Part shown: piece after piece, positions 1 through 7,724 of the stretch
Layout: each line of letters begins with the position of its first letter
Position numbering within the stretch: the stretch's first letter is position 1
From: a bacterium
GTDB taxonomy: Bacteria; Cyanobacteriota; Vampirovibrionia; Gastranaerophilales; Gastranaerophilaceae
Direction: 5' to 3'
Length of the DNA stretch: 15,019 nt
NCBI GenBank assembly: GCA_017995595.1
Contig: JAGOIO010000012.1
Location: forward strand, 1-15,019
Position numbers and translations under genes: made by a program
The notes under the pieces: model-generated
Databases searched by the model: none
What the model was told of the DNA's origin: nothing
Seen by the model: only the letters and a program-made list of their open reading frames with translations

Positions 1-404
1 TCAAGAGTAACTTCGTCGGTTGCACAAACTTTTTCACCGTTTTCAATTCTTTTTATAAGTTCCGGTAATTCATATAAATTATGTGGTCCAAAAACTAAGT
101 CAACAAACGGCATTCTCTCAAAAACGTTTTTTTGAGCTTGTTGTGCTACGCAACCGCACATTGCAATTTTTAAATCAGGACGAGATTTTCTTTTCCATTT
201 GCCCCAAAGCCCCATTCTGCTATAGGCTTTGTCTTCTGACAGTTGTCTTATAGAACAAGTGTTTATTATAAGTAAATCAGCACTTTTTGAACCTTTTAAT
301 TCTGTTACTTCTTCATATCCCAAACATTCAAGCATACCAAGCATTCTTTCGGTATCTGACTTGTTCATTTGGCAACCCAATGTTTCTATATAGACTCTTT
401 TCAT
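1..404 (-). CDS. miaB: MiaB-type tRNA methylthiotransferase, N-terminal part (cut by window edge)
   Basis: This is the first ~134 residues of a radical-SAM methylthiotransferase, probably the enzyme that adds the 2-methylthio group to N6-isopentenyladenosine at position 37 of tRNA. The visible part is the UPF0004 domain. It opens MKRVYIETLGCQMNKSDTER, the usual MiaB start. The three cysteines expected to hold the auxiliary [4Fe-4S] cluster are seen: C11 (GCQMN), C50 (NTCSIR) and C85 (CGCVAQ). The extra C83 is not expected to be a ligand. The radical-SAM CxxxCxxC motif and TRAM domain would lie beyond the left edge. The start codon at 404-402 is preceded by AGAAGGAA about five bases upstream. 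The QMN motif and NTCSIR favour MiaB over RimO and MtaB; the exact subfamily cannot be proved from the N-terminus alone. Confidence 0.93.
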   Translation of the reverse strand, partial: MKRVYIETLGCQMNKSDTERMLGMLECLGYEEVTELKGSKSADLLIINTCSIRQLSEDKAYSRMGLWGKWKRKSRPDLKIAMCGCVAQQAQKNVFERMPFVDLVFGPHNLYELPELIKRIENGEKVCATDEVTL

Positions 405-483
405 TTATTCCTTCTTTATTCTAAACTATTTAATTTTATAATTTGATTATATAATAAATATTCAGATAAAAGAAGTGAATTTT

Positions 484-1224
484 TTATCTTCTTTTTTGTC
501 CACGTTTTCCACGACCTGAACGGTTTATAGAAGTATTTCTGTTGTCGTTATTATTATTTTCGGTTTTATCTGTTGATTTACCTTTTGATTTACCTGAACT
601 TTTTTTTGTTGATTTTGTTTTGCTTGCTTTATCCGTTGAGGCTTTATCTGTTGAAGCAGCTTCTTCTTTGCAAAGCTTCATTGGCTCATAGTGCCACATA
701 TCTTCTGTTGTATCTTTTGCAACTTTCTTGTCGTCATTTCTCCACAAAATATCAGAAATATATCCGCCTCTAAGTTCAGGGGTATAAACTTTTTCATTTT
801 TGTCATAAAGTCCGTCTGTCAAAGTATCCGTAAATTTATCAAAGCTTTTATCATTTTCTAAAACTTCATATTTTTTTGCAAAATTTTCGTTTGTGAACAA
901 TCTGTCAACATCATTTTTTGCAAGTCCTATCGTATCTCCGATAATGTTTAAAAAAGATTTATCTTTATTCTCAGGCTTTTTAAGATTTTCTGCTATATTC
1001 TTGATAAATTTAACAGCATCATTTTGGTCTTTGTCTTTCATTTCTTCTTTTGGTAAAAATTCAGAAGCTTTTTCAAACTTGTCTGTCATTTCAGCTTTTC
1101 TTGAAGTGTTCTCAAAACCTGCAAAAAGATTTTCTAAAAATTGTCTTTTGTGAATGCCTTCAAGCTTTACTCCAAAAGAAGCTTTTGGGCTAGTTGTGTT
1201 ATTTACTGAACTTATACTTAACAT
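484..1224 (-). CDS. hypothetical protein with SFGVK N-terminus and basic low-complexity tail
   Basis: I do not recognise a family. The 246-residue product begins MLSISSVNNTTSPKASFGVK, a short Ser/Asn-rich leader ending in Phe-Gly-x-Lys rather than a hydrophobic signal peptide. Residues ~25-185 are rich in Lys, Asp, Glu and Phe and look helical, with phrases such as DKFEKASEFLPKEEM. From about residue 187 the protein turns into a strongly basic Ser/Thr/Lys/Asn tail with two tandem STDKA units (191-200) and an Arg/Gly-rich end (GRGKRGQKRR). Such a tail could bind nucleic acid or another polyanion, but that is only a guess. There are no membrane segments and a single cysteine. The start has GGAG ten bases upstream. 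The gene is divergent from valS (177 bp apart). It could be a lineage-restricted surface or cytosolic protein; function unknown. Confidence 0.75.
   Translation of the reverse strand: MLSISSVNNTTSPKASFGVKLEGIHKRQFLENLFAGFENTSRKAEMTDKFEKASEFLPKEEMKDKDQNDAVKFIKNIAENLKKPENKDKSFLNIIGDTIGLAKNDVDRLFTNENFAKKYEVLENDKSFDKFTDTLTDGLYDKNEKVYTPELRGGYISDILWRNDDKKVAKDTTEDMWHYEPMKLCKEEAASTDKASTDKASKTKSTKKSSGKSKGKSTDKTENNNNDNRNTSINRSGRGKRGQKRR
626..655 (-). repeat. tandem 15-bp coding repeat (two units)
   Basis: Two adjacent 15-base units, 626-640 and 641-655, match at 13 of 15 positions. Read on the minus strand they encode two copies of Ser-Thr-Asp-Lys-Ala at residues 191-200 of the hypothetical protein. 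Both differences fall on third codon positions or outside the coded change, so the peptide is kept. This is a small low-complexity expansion in the basic tail, not a mobile element. Confidence 0.7.
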
Positions 1225-1401
1225 TAATAAAATACTCCATAATCTGATAACTGTGTTTTTGTTTTATAACTTCTAAAAAACTTTTTTGCTACATGTTTAA
1301 GAAATTTTAAGTGGTGTTTTTCTTCAAACGAAATACGCTATTTTAATCATATTTTTTTTGTGCTACCCTAAATTTATAAGTACAAAATAAAGGAAAATAA
1401 A

Positions 1402-4038
1402 ATGAGTATAGTTGACGATTTACCTACGGTTTACGATGCGAACGCTACCGAAGAAGAAATGTATAAGTTTTGGGAAGACAATGAGTTATTCAAGGCTGAT
1501 AATAAGAGTAAAAAACCGCCTTATTCAATAGTAATTCCACCACCAAATGTTACCGGAGTTCTTCACATGGGGCATGCTTTAGATGAAACGCTTCAAGATA
1601 TACTTGTAAGATATCACAGAATGGCAGGCTATGAGGCACTTTGGATTCCCGGAACTGACCACGCTGGTATCGCAACACAAAATGTTGTTGAAAAACAACT
1701 TAGAAAAGATGGCAAGTCTCGTTTTGACTTAGGAAGAGAAAAGTTTTTAGATAAAACTTGGGAATGGGCAAATGCTCATAAATCAAGAATTTTAGACCAA
1801 TGTAAAAGATTAGGTGCATCTTTTGACCGTTCAAGAGAAAGATTTACCTTTGATAAAGGTTGCTCTGAGGCTGTTAAAGAAGTTTTTGTAAAATTATATG
1901 AAAAGGATTTAATTTATAAAGGTACTTATATTGTAAACTGGTGTCCTCGTTGCCAGAGTGCTATTTCTGATGTTGAAACAGAATACGCAACTGAAGACGG
2001 ACATTTGTGGGAAATTTCTTATCCGCTTAAAGATGAAATGGGTGCAATTGTAATTGCAACAACTCGTCCTGAAACAATGTTTGGTGATACTGCGATTGCA
2101 GTTAATCCTACTGATTACAAATACAAAGATTTAATTGGTAAAACGGTTTGTATTCCTCTTACCGGAAGACAAATTCCAATTATTGCAGATGATTATGTAG
2201 ATAAATATTTTGGTACAGGAGCTTTAAAAATCACTCCTGCTCATGACCCTAACGATTTTGAAGTCGGAAAGAGACATAATCTAAAGCAAATTAAAGTTAT
2301 AGATGAGCAGGGTAAAATGAAGTCTTGTCCTGAAGTTCCACAAGAAATTCAAGGTTTGACAAGAGAAGATGCAAGAATTAAAACTGTTGAAATGCTTGAA
2401 AAGCAACAAGCACTTTTAAGAATTACTCCTCATGTTCACAATGTCGGCAAATGCCAGCGTTGCGGTACAACTATTGAACCGTTGCTTTCTGAACAGTGGT
2501 TTGTAAAAATGGAACCACTTGCAAAAGAAGCTATTGCCGCTGTTAAAGACGGTAGAATTAAATTTATTCCTGAAAGATGGGAAAAGAATTACCTTGGTTG
2601 GATGGAAAATATCAGAGATTGGTGTATTTCTCGTCAACTTTGGTGGGGACATCAAATTCCTGCTTATTACAACAATGAAACCGGGGAAATGGTTGTTGCA
2701 AAAGAAAATCCTGATCCTGAACATTACACTCAAGATTCAGACGTTCTTGATACTTGGTTTTCATCAGGCTTGTGGCCGTTCTCAACTATGGGCTTCCCAA
2801 ATACAGAAACTGATGACTATAAAAAATTCTACCCTACAAGCGTTTTAGTTACAGGTTTTGATATAATCTTCTTCTGGGTTGCCAGAATGATTACTATGGG
2901 CTTGGAATTTACAGGAAAAGCACCTTTCCCTGTCGTTTATATTCATGGTCTTATCAGAGATGAAAAAGGTCAAAAAATGTCTAAATCTAAGGGAAATACT
3001 ATTGATCCGGTTAAAATTATTGACAAATATGGCTGTGATGCTTTAAGATTCACAATGACATCTCTTTGCACATACGGCGGTCAAGATATAAAAGTAAGCG
3101 ACGAAAAATTTGAATACGGAAGAAATTTTGCAAACAAAATTTGGAACGCTTCAAGATTTGTTTTAATGAACCTAGAGGGTGTTGATACTAATCCTATTGA
3201 TATGTCAGCATTAACACTTCCTGATAAATGGATTTTGGATAAGTTAAACAAAACATCAAAACTTATTAATGAAAATATCATCAATTACAGAATCGGTGAA
3301 ACTGCACACGTTTTGTATGACTTTTTCTGGGATTCTTTCTGCGATTGGTATGTTGAAATTGCAAAAATTCAGCTTCAAGATGAAAAATTAAAGGCAAATA
3401 CTCAAAGAGTTTTGAAATATGTTCTTGATATGACATTAAGATTGATTCACCCTGTAATGCCTCATATTACGGAAAAAGTTTATTCATTAATTCCAAACCA
3501 CGAATTTAAGGGTATTATTGTTGCCGACTTCCCTCAATACAAAGATGAACTTGCTTTTGAAAAAGAAGCAAAGCAAATGGAACTTGTAATTGAAACAATT
3601 AAATCTTTAAGAAATGTTCGCCAAAGTTTCAATATTTCACCATCAGTTAAAGTTAATATTGAAATCAGAGCTGACGAAAAGCAAAAACCTGTTTTTGAAA
3701 GTGTAATTCCTTACATAAAACGTCTTGCTCGTGTAGAGAATGCAACTTTTGGTGAAGTTGATGCTCCAATTCCAAGTAAATGTGCAACTGCAGTTGTAAG
3801 CGATTTTAAAATTGTAATTCCTCTTGAGGATTTAATCGACTTGAATGCAGAAATTGCTCGTCAACAAAAAAAATTGGACAAGTTGACTGCTGAAAAGAAT
3901 TCATTGACAGGTAGAATGTCAAATGAAAAATTCACATCAAAGGCTCCAAGAGAAGTTATTGAGCAAACTGAAGCTAGAATTGAAGAATTGACTTTGCAAG
4001 AAAATGAGATAGAAAAGCTGATAAAATCTTTTAAGTAA
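1402..4038 (+). CDS. valS: valyl-tRNA synthetase
   Basis: Class I aminoacyl-tRNA synthetase that charges tRNA-Val in the cytosol and hydrolyses mischarged Thr-tRNA-Val. The 878 residues match the usual bacterial length. The ATP-binding HIGH motif is HMGH at 55-58, after PPPNVTGVL; the KMSKS loop is exact at 525-529. Between them lies the CP1 editing domain, with TTRPETMFGDTAIAVNP and HDPNDFEVGKRH. Zinc-binding pairs are visible in NWCPRC and KCQRCGTTIEPLLSEQWF. The tRNA-binding anticodon domain follows KMSKS, and the last ~65 residues form the Val-specific C-terminal coiled-coil arm, rich in Lys, Glu and Gln. The ATG at 1402 has AAAGGA seven bases upstream. The 5' leader is too short for a T-box. 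It appears to be a single-gene unit: its neighbours on both sides are on the other strand. Confidence 0.98.
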   Translation: MSIVDDLPTVYDANATEEEMYKFWEDNELFKADNKSKKPPYSIVIPPPNVTGVLHMGHALDETLQDILVRYHRMAGYEALWIPGTDHAGIATQNVVEKQLRKDGKSRFDLGREKFLDKTWEWANAHKSRILDQCKRLGASFDRSRERFTFDKGCSEAVKEVFVKLYEKDLIYKGTYIVNWCPRCQSAISDVETEYATEDGHLWEISYPLKDEMGAIVIATTRPETMFGDTAIAVNPTDYKYKDLIGKTVCIPLTGRQIPIIADDYVDKYFGTGALKITPAHDPNDFEVGKRHNLKQIKVIDEQGKMKSCPEVPQEIQGLTREDARIKTVEMLEKQQALLRITPHVHNVGKCQRCGTTIEPLLSEQWFVKMEPLAKEAIAAVKDGRIKFIPERWEKNYLGWMENIRDWCISRQLWWGHQIPAYYNNETGEMVVAKENPDPEHYTQDSDVLDTWFSSGLWPFSTMGFPNTETDDYKKFYPTSVLVTGFDIIFFWVARMITMGLEFTGKAPFPVVYIHGLIRDEKGQKMSKSKGNTIDPVKIIDKYGCDALRFTMTSLCTYGGQDIKVSDEKFEYGRNFANKIWNASRFVLMNLEGVDTNPIDMSALTLPDKWILDKLNKTSKLINENIINYRIGETAHVLYDFFWDSFCDWYVEIAKIQLQDEKLKANTQRVLKYVLDMTLRLIHPVMPHITEKVYSLIPNHEFKGIIVADFPQYKDELAFEKEAKQMELVIETIKSLRNVRQSFNISPSVKVNIEIRADEKQKPVFESVIPYIKRLARVENATFGEVDAPIPSKCATAVVSDFKIVIPLEDLIDLNAEIARQQKKLDKLTAEKNSLTGRMSNEKFTSKAPREVIEQTEARIEELTLQENEIEKLIKSFK

Positions 4039-4040
4039 AA

Positions 4041-5261
4041 TTATTTATTAAATAAATTGTTAAGCTTATTTTTAACATCATTTTGGGTTGATTTTTGTTC
4101 ATCATTAAATAAGCCAATCTTAATTGTAGGTGCATTAGCCGTAGGGTTTATTTTGCCTGAAAAAAGTCTGGAATCAGAATTTGGGAAAAATGTTTCTAAC
4201 TTGTGTACCATATTATTATATTTCTTTTCAGCAGCAAAACCGGCTTTTCTTGCTTGACGTTCAACGAGTTCATTCTCATATATCTTAAAACCTTTGTTTG
4301 ACAATGCTTGACCTATTGTTGGCAAAGATGCTTTCTTAAAGCCCTTGCCTATGTCATTTAATAAATCTCTGATCGTATTTTTAATAGGCAAAAGAGACAT
4401 ATTCAAATGAAGTAAATAAAGGCGTTCTTTAAGTGGCATCAGTTGATTTTGGTCGTTTCTTATATTTAACCAATCATGTCTTATTTCATACTGGTGAGAA
4501 TGCTTAAATTCATGATTTATTGTATTTACAAGAGTGCTTTTGTTAGAATCTTTGTCATTTATCCATATATTATGTTCACTACATAATCCAAGTAAAAAAT
4601 CTTTATTAAGATCTTGAGTCATTACATTAACAGGCTCTTTTACATCTTGATTTCTTTGTGCATAATACTTTACCGTATCAACAAAATCTTTTGTCGAATA
4701 TCTTGTCGTTGGAAGATATTCGTCATATTTATGAAGTTCTTCAAAATTGTTTGTAACATTACCATCAATATTCAAAAGCTTTAAATGTCCGTCGTTGTTT
4801 CTGTATGAATTGATTTCAAGGTATCTTCTTTGTTCTTTAGGTGAAAGTTCCTCAAAAACTTGATTTTCTACTCTTCCGTCAAAATCATATTTTCCTGTCA
4901 ATTTAGAATGAGATATACCTTTTTTACCATTTTTAAAGTTTATGAATTTTTCTCTGCTAATTCTTTCGATATTATTATTATCTAAAAAATTACGATTAAC
5001 AATACGGCTCTTTTCACGAATAAAATATTCACTCTCTACCGTTTTTTTGTTTCCTGAATCAATCATAAAGCGTTTTATCATTTGTCCGTCTTTATTATAG
5101 AAAGTTTGAATATCTTTTTCGCCTTTTCCAAAATCAGTTAAGACTCTTACAAAATCGTAACTAACAGCATCTTTACAAGAGTTTTGAACAGATTTACTGT
5201 CTTTTATTGCTATCTTCAGAGTCTTTTCTGCTAATTTAAAACCGTTTACGTTAAATCCCAT
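4041..5261 (-). CDS. hypothetical protein with HExxH zinc-metallopeptidase-like motif
   Basis: No named family is recognised. The 406-residue product has no signal peptide or membrane helix. Residues ~30-175 look beta-rich and polar, with repeated short phrases of the type 'FYNKDGQMIKRF', 'YDFDGRVENQ' and 'LLNIDGNVTNNF'. Residues 245-257 read VNTINHEFKHSHQ, containing HEFKH (250-254), an exact HExxH zinc-binding and catalytic motif in a fitting helix context. About 75 residues later, YENELVERQARKAG (328-341) supplies glutamates. E334, in the ExxAR arrangement seen in many gluzincin-type peptidases, is the likeliest third ligand. A zinc peptidase is therefore inferred, substrate unknown. The start at 5261 has TTAGGA seven bases upstream. 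Its stop lies two bases from that of convergent valS. It may be a lineage-specific protein acting inside the cell or exported by a non-Sec route. Confidence 0.72.
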   Translation of the reverse strand: MGFNVNGFKLAEKTLKIAIKDSKSVQNSCKDAVSYDFVRVLTDFGKGEKDIQTFYNKDGQMIKRFMIDSGNKKTVESEYFIREKSRIVNRNFLDNNNIERISREKFINFKNGKKGISHSKLTGKYDFDGRVENQVFEELSPKEQRRYLEINSYRNNDGHLKLLNIDGNVTNNFEELHKYDEYLPTTRYSTKDFVDTVKYYAQRNQDVKEPVNVMTQDLNKDFLLGLCSEHNIWINDKDSNKSTLVNTINHEFKHSHQYEIRHDWLNIRNDQNQLMPLKERLYLLHLNMSLLPIKNTIRDLLNDIGKGFKKASLPTIGQALSNKGFKIYENELVERQARKAGFAAEKKYNNMVHKLETFFPNSDSRLFSGKINPTANAPTIKIGLFNDEQKSTQNDVKNKLNNLFNK

Positions 5262-5289
5262 TTCTAATCCTAAACTTAATAACCAACCT

Positions 5290-5317
5290 TATATATATTT
5301 AAAGTCATGTTTGTCAT
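5290..5317 (-). promoter_or_regulatory. candidate sigma-70-type promoter for the HExxH gene
   Basis: Read on the minus strand, ATGACA (5317-5312) is followed after 16 bases by TATATA (5295-5290). Transcription would start about 20 bases before the ATG at 5261. The match is only partial and the region is AT-rich, so chance resemblance is likely enough to keep confidence low. Confidence 0.3.
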
Positions 5318-5337
5318 AAAAATTGCCTGAAAATGTT

Positions 5338-5378
5338 AAAAAAATCCAATATTTTAGAAATTAAAATATCGGATTTTT
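5338..5378 (-). terminator. intrinsic terminator after the 143-aa hypothetical gene
   Basis: A hairpin with a seven-pair upper stem (ATATTTT 5349-5355 with AAAATAT 5363-5369), one A/C mismatch, then a TCC/GGA clamp (5345-5347 with 5371-5373), and a seven-base loop. It is flanked by seven A's on the left and five T's on the right, so on the minus strand the stem is followed by a run of seven U's. It sits 23 bases after the stop of the 5401-5832 gene and upstream of the 4041-5261 gene, separating the two transcription units. The symmetry would let it work in both directions. Confidence 0.75.
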
Positions 5379-5400
5379 GAAAATAATTTTTGAAAATAAA

Positions 5401-5832
5401 TTAATCAATAAAATTAATTGTTCCAACTTTAACTTTTTCTTCAACTGAATTTGGATTCTTTGTGAAATTAGCAACTATATTTTTAATTGCTTCTTTAATC
5501 ATATCCATTTTTCCGGATTTTGCATCAACAGGAACAGATGCAAGTTTTAGTCTGTTAATTGAAAATTGGTTTCCATATTCACGTTCATATTCTTTTTTGT
5601 AAATATTCATTGTTGTTGAATGATTTTTTCCTGTTGTAAATTCAACATTAACACCTTGATTTTCAGCAAATCTTCCAACAGAGCGTTGTGAAGATTTCAA
5701 GATGGCTTTATCATTTTTCGATACATTTGGTTTAATAACCGCATTGTTTAAGTATTCTGCATTTCTTTTTGCAATTTTGTTTAAAACTGTTTTCTTTGGG
5801 TAAAAATGTTGTAGGGCAAAATTAATTTTCAT
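5401..5832 (-). CDS. hypothetical protein, 143 aa
   Basis: Family not recognised. The product is 143 residues, basic and soluble-looking, with no cysteine, signal peptide or membrane segment. It starts MKINFALQHFYPKKTVLNK and ends KVGTINFID. A Ser/Lys/Arg-rich middle part (ILKSSQRSVGRFAENQGVNV) could be a predicted alpha/beta domain; the segment around residues 100-125 (MDMIKEAIKNIVANF) looks like an amphipathic helix. An in-frame TAA two codons before the ATG fixes the start; AAAGGA lies about 12 bases upstream, a rather long spacing that suggests modest translation. It follows etfA by 78 bases on the same strand but probably forms its own unit or the tail of the etf transcript, ending at the terminator at 5338-5378. 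Base composition is like its neighbours. Function unknown. Confidence 0.7.
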   Translation of the reverse strand: MKINFALQHFYPKKTVLNKIAKRNAEYLNNAVIKPNVSKNDKAILKSSQRSVGRFAENQGVNVEFTTGKNHSTTMNIYKKEYEREYGNQFSINRLKLASVPVDAKSGKMDMIKEAIKNIVANFTKNPNSVEEKVKVGTINFID

Positions 5833-5910
5833 AGTTTAAGCAAATCCTTTCTTTATATTTCCATTTTTATTCTACAACACTCAATTACTATAGTCATAGT
5901 TCTTGAAGTT

Positions 5911-6897
5911 TTATAACAAATTTATTAATTTCGGAATAATATCTAAAGCATCTCCGACAATTCCAAAATCCGCATTTTTGAATATTGGAGCGTTTTTATC
6001 AGAATTTATTGCGATAATATGTTCTGCCCCATTTATTCCAACCTGATGTTGAATAGCACCTGAAATTCCGCAAGCTATATACAATTTTGGCGTAATAGTT
6101 TTTCCTGTTTGACCAACTTGGAGTTCGTGATTAACCCACCCTAAGTCAACGATGGCTCTGCTTGCTCCAACTGCACCGTTTAATTTGTTTGCAAGCTTTT
6201 CGATAAGTTTAAATCCGTCTTTAGACTTCATTCCTTTACCTCCTGCAACAACAATTTCTGCATTATCAAGTCTTGATGTTGTGGTTTGATGATTTTTTAT
6301 AAATTCTATTAATTCAATATTTTTACTAATATTGTCTAATTCATAATTAAAGTCTATAAATTCTGTTTCTTTTGGTTTGAAATCTTTAGTTATTTTTATA
6401 ACATGCGGTCTAACAGTAGCCATTTGTGGTAAATTTTTACACAAAATAGTTGCCATTAGGTTTCCGCCAAACGTCGGACGAGTTGCAGAAAGTTTTAAAT
6501 CTTCATTAATATCAAGTTTTGTACAATCTGCAGTTAATCCTGTATTGAGTGCTGATGAAATTCTAGGTGCTAAATCTCTACCTTGCGTGGTTGCTCCGAT
6601 TAAAACTATTGTTGGGTTAATTTGTTTTATTGCTTTTATTGCATAATTTGAAAAATATTCATTTGAATACTCTTCTAATTCTTTATTCTTTATAAAAAAT
6701 GCTTTGTCAAAGCCCATAGCTTTTATATCGTTATAAATAGTTTCATTTATCTCTGATGTTGTGATTAATAAAATATCCTTTTCGCATTCATCAAATTTTT
6801 CTGAAAGTTGTTGTGCGGTAAAAGCAAGTTCTTTTACAACAGGTGCAAAAACTTTTTCTCTTGTTATTTCGCCATATATTAAAATTTTTTCATTCAT
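5911..6897 (-). CDS. etfA: electron transfer flavoprotein, alpha subunit
   Basis: Large subunit of the soluble FAD-containing heterodimer that carries electrons between dehydrogenases and other acceptors. The 328 residues match a standard EtfA without a ferredoxin extension. The N-terminal ETF domain holds ATTQGRDLAPRISSAL (102-117) and TRPTFGGNLMATI (139-151). The C-terminal FAD-binding domain begins around residue 210 and shows VVAGGKGM (216-223), GASRAIVDLGW (244-254), QVGQTGKTITP (260-270) and LYIACGISGAIQHQVG (272-287), the hallmark FAD contacts. The ATG directly follows the TAG of etfB with no base between, and GGAG sits seven bases upstream inside etfB, so the two are translationally coupled and made in equal amounts. 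The TRPTFGGNLMA form is typical, as I recall, of EtfA from anaerobes. Confidence 0.97.
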   Translation of the reverse strand: MNEKILIYGEITREKVFAPVVKELAFTAQQLSEKFDECEKDILLITTSEINETIYNDIKAMGFDKAFFIKNKELEEYSNEYFSNYAIKAIKQINPTIVLIGATTQGRDLAPRISSALNTGLTADCTKLDINEDLKLSATRPTFGGNLMATILCKNLPQMATVRPHVIKITKDFKPKETEFIDFNYELDNISKNIELIEFIKNHQTTTSRLDNAEIVVAGGKGMKSKDGFKLIEKLANKLNGAVGASRAIVDLGWVNHELQVGQTGKTITPKLYIACGISGAIQHQVGINGAEHIIAINSDKNAPIFKNADFGIVGDALDIIPKLINLL

Positions 6898-7683
6898 CTA
6901 CTTGCTCCACATCTTTATTTTATCAACGAGCTTAGTGAGACTGTCTTTTTCCTGACATAAAACCGTTTCGCACAAGTGCTTTTGCTCAGGGCGAAAAGCT
7001 TTGCTTACAAATGTTGGAGAGCCTTTTATTCCGATATCTTCAATCGGTAAATTTATGTCCTCATGCGTGTAAGTTTCAATCTTTGAATTATGTGCTTTGA
7101 TAAATCCTCTTATAAGTGGTCGTCTAAGTTCATAATCACCTTTTAACATACAAAAAAGTGCAGGAAGTTTAACCCTTAAAATTTCAATTCCGTCTTCAAC
7201 TTCTCTTTGAACTATTGCAAACCCGTCTTTTATACTTTCAATTTTTTTTACGTAAGTTACAGAAGGAATGTTTAAGTGTTGAGCAATACTTGGAGGCGTT
7301 TGTGCGGTATCGCCGTCAGTTGCAAATTGTCCGCAAATTATCATATCAAAGTCGCTACACTTTTCACTTATTGCTCTTGCAAGAGTTTTTGAAGTTGCAA
7401 CCGTATCCGCTCCGGAGAATTTCTTATCAGATAATAAAATTCCCTTGTCAGCACCAACGCTCAAGGCTTTTTTTAATACCTCTTTAGCTTGGTTTGGACC
7501 CATTGTGATTACAGAAATATTTGTATTTTTTTCTATGTCTTTTATTTTTAAAGCGGTTTCTATTGCATAGGTATCAAAAGGGTTTATTATACTTTCAACG
7601 CCTTCTCTTTTTATTGTATTATTCTCTGTCCATTTTATATCGGCAGTATCAGGTACTTGCTTTATGCATAGCACAATATTCAC
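6898..7683 (-). CDS. etfB: electron transfer flavoprotein, beta subunit (anaerobe/bifurcating-like type)
   Basis: Small subunit of the Etf heterodimer, binding AMP in classical Etfs and a second FAD in bifurcating ones. The 261 residues open MNIVLCIKQVPDT and show NPFDTYAIETAL (34-45), VITMGPNQAKEVLKKAL (58-74), GADKGILLSDKKFSGADT (77-94) and CGQFATDGDTAQTPPSIAQ (117-135). The 'LLSD..F.GADT.ATS' and 'DGDTAQ' wording resembles the clade from anaerobes that includes NADH-dependent electron-bifurcating Etfs, rather than the mitochondrial type; this is by recall, not alignment. The start is GTG at 7683-7681, supported by GGAGAG at 7695-7690 with a six-base gap. It lies 41 bases after the 58-aa gene and abuts etfA. 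No acyl-CoA dehydrogenase or other classical partner is in the window. Confidence 0.96.
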   Translation of the reverse strand: MNIVLCIKQVPDTADIKWTENNTIKREGVESIINPFDTYAIETALKIKDIEKNTNISVITMGPNQAKEVLKKALSVGADKGILLSDKKFSGADTVATSKTLARAISEKCSDFDMIICGQFATDGDTAQTPPSIAQHLNIPSVTYVKKIESIKDGFAIVQREVEDGIEILRVKLPALFCMLKGDYELRRPLIRGFIKAHNSKIETYTHEDINLPIEDIGIKGSPTFVSKAFRPEQKHLCETVLCQEKDSLTKLVDKIKMWSK

Positions 7684-7689
7684 TAAAAT

Positions 7690-7695
7690 CTCTCC
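7690..7695 (-). promoter_or_regulatory. ribosome binding site fixing the GTG start of etfB
   Basis: GGAGAG on the minus strand, six bases before the GTG at 7683. There is no nearby ATG that would give the conserved MNIVLCIKQVPDT start, so this site decides the start. Confidence 0.75.
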
Positions 7696-7724
7696 AAAAT
7701 TGATTTTTAATTTATTTTATTTTA

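Noticed and set aside
464..489. AT hairpin just after the 246-aa gene, near AGATAAAA/TTTTATCT
   Set aside because: Only weak A-T pairs with one G-C, and no U-run follows on the minus strand where the gene is transcribed; it also overlaps the stop codon. Not convincing as a terminator.
1225..1401. T-box or other riboswitch ahead of valS, and clear promoters in the divergent gap
   Set aside because: The 177-base gap has no T-box conserved bulge or specifier hairpin that I can see. Near-match -10 hexamers (TATAAG at 1375-1380) lack a plausible -35, so no promoter is called.
4043..4057. Perfect AT palindrome ATTTATT-A-AATAAAT at the end of the HExxH gene
   Set aside because: All A/T, inside Asn/Leu/Phe/Lys codons, and expected by chance in this base composition; no GC clamp or U-run.
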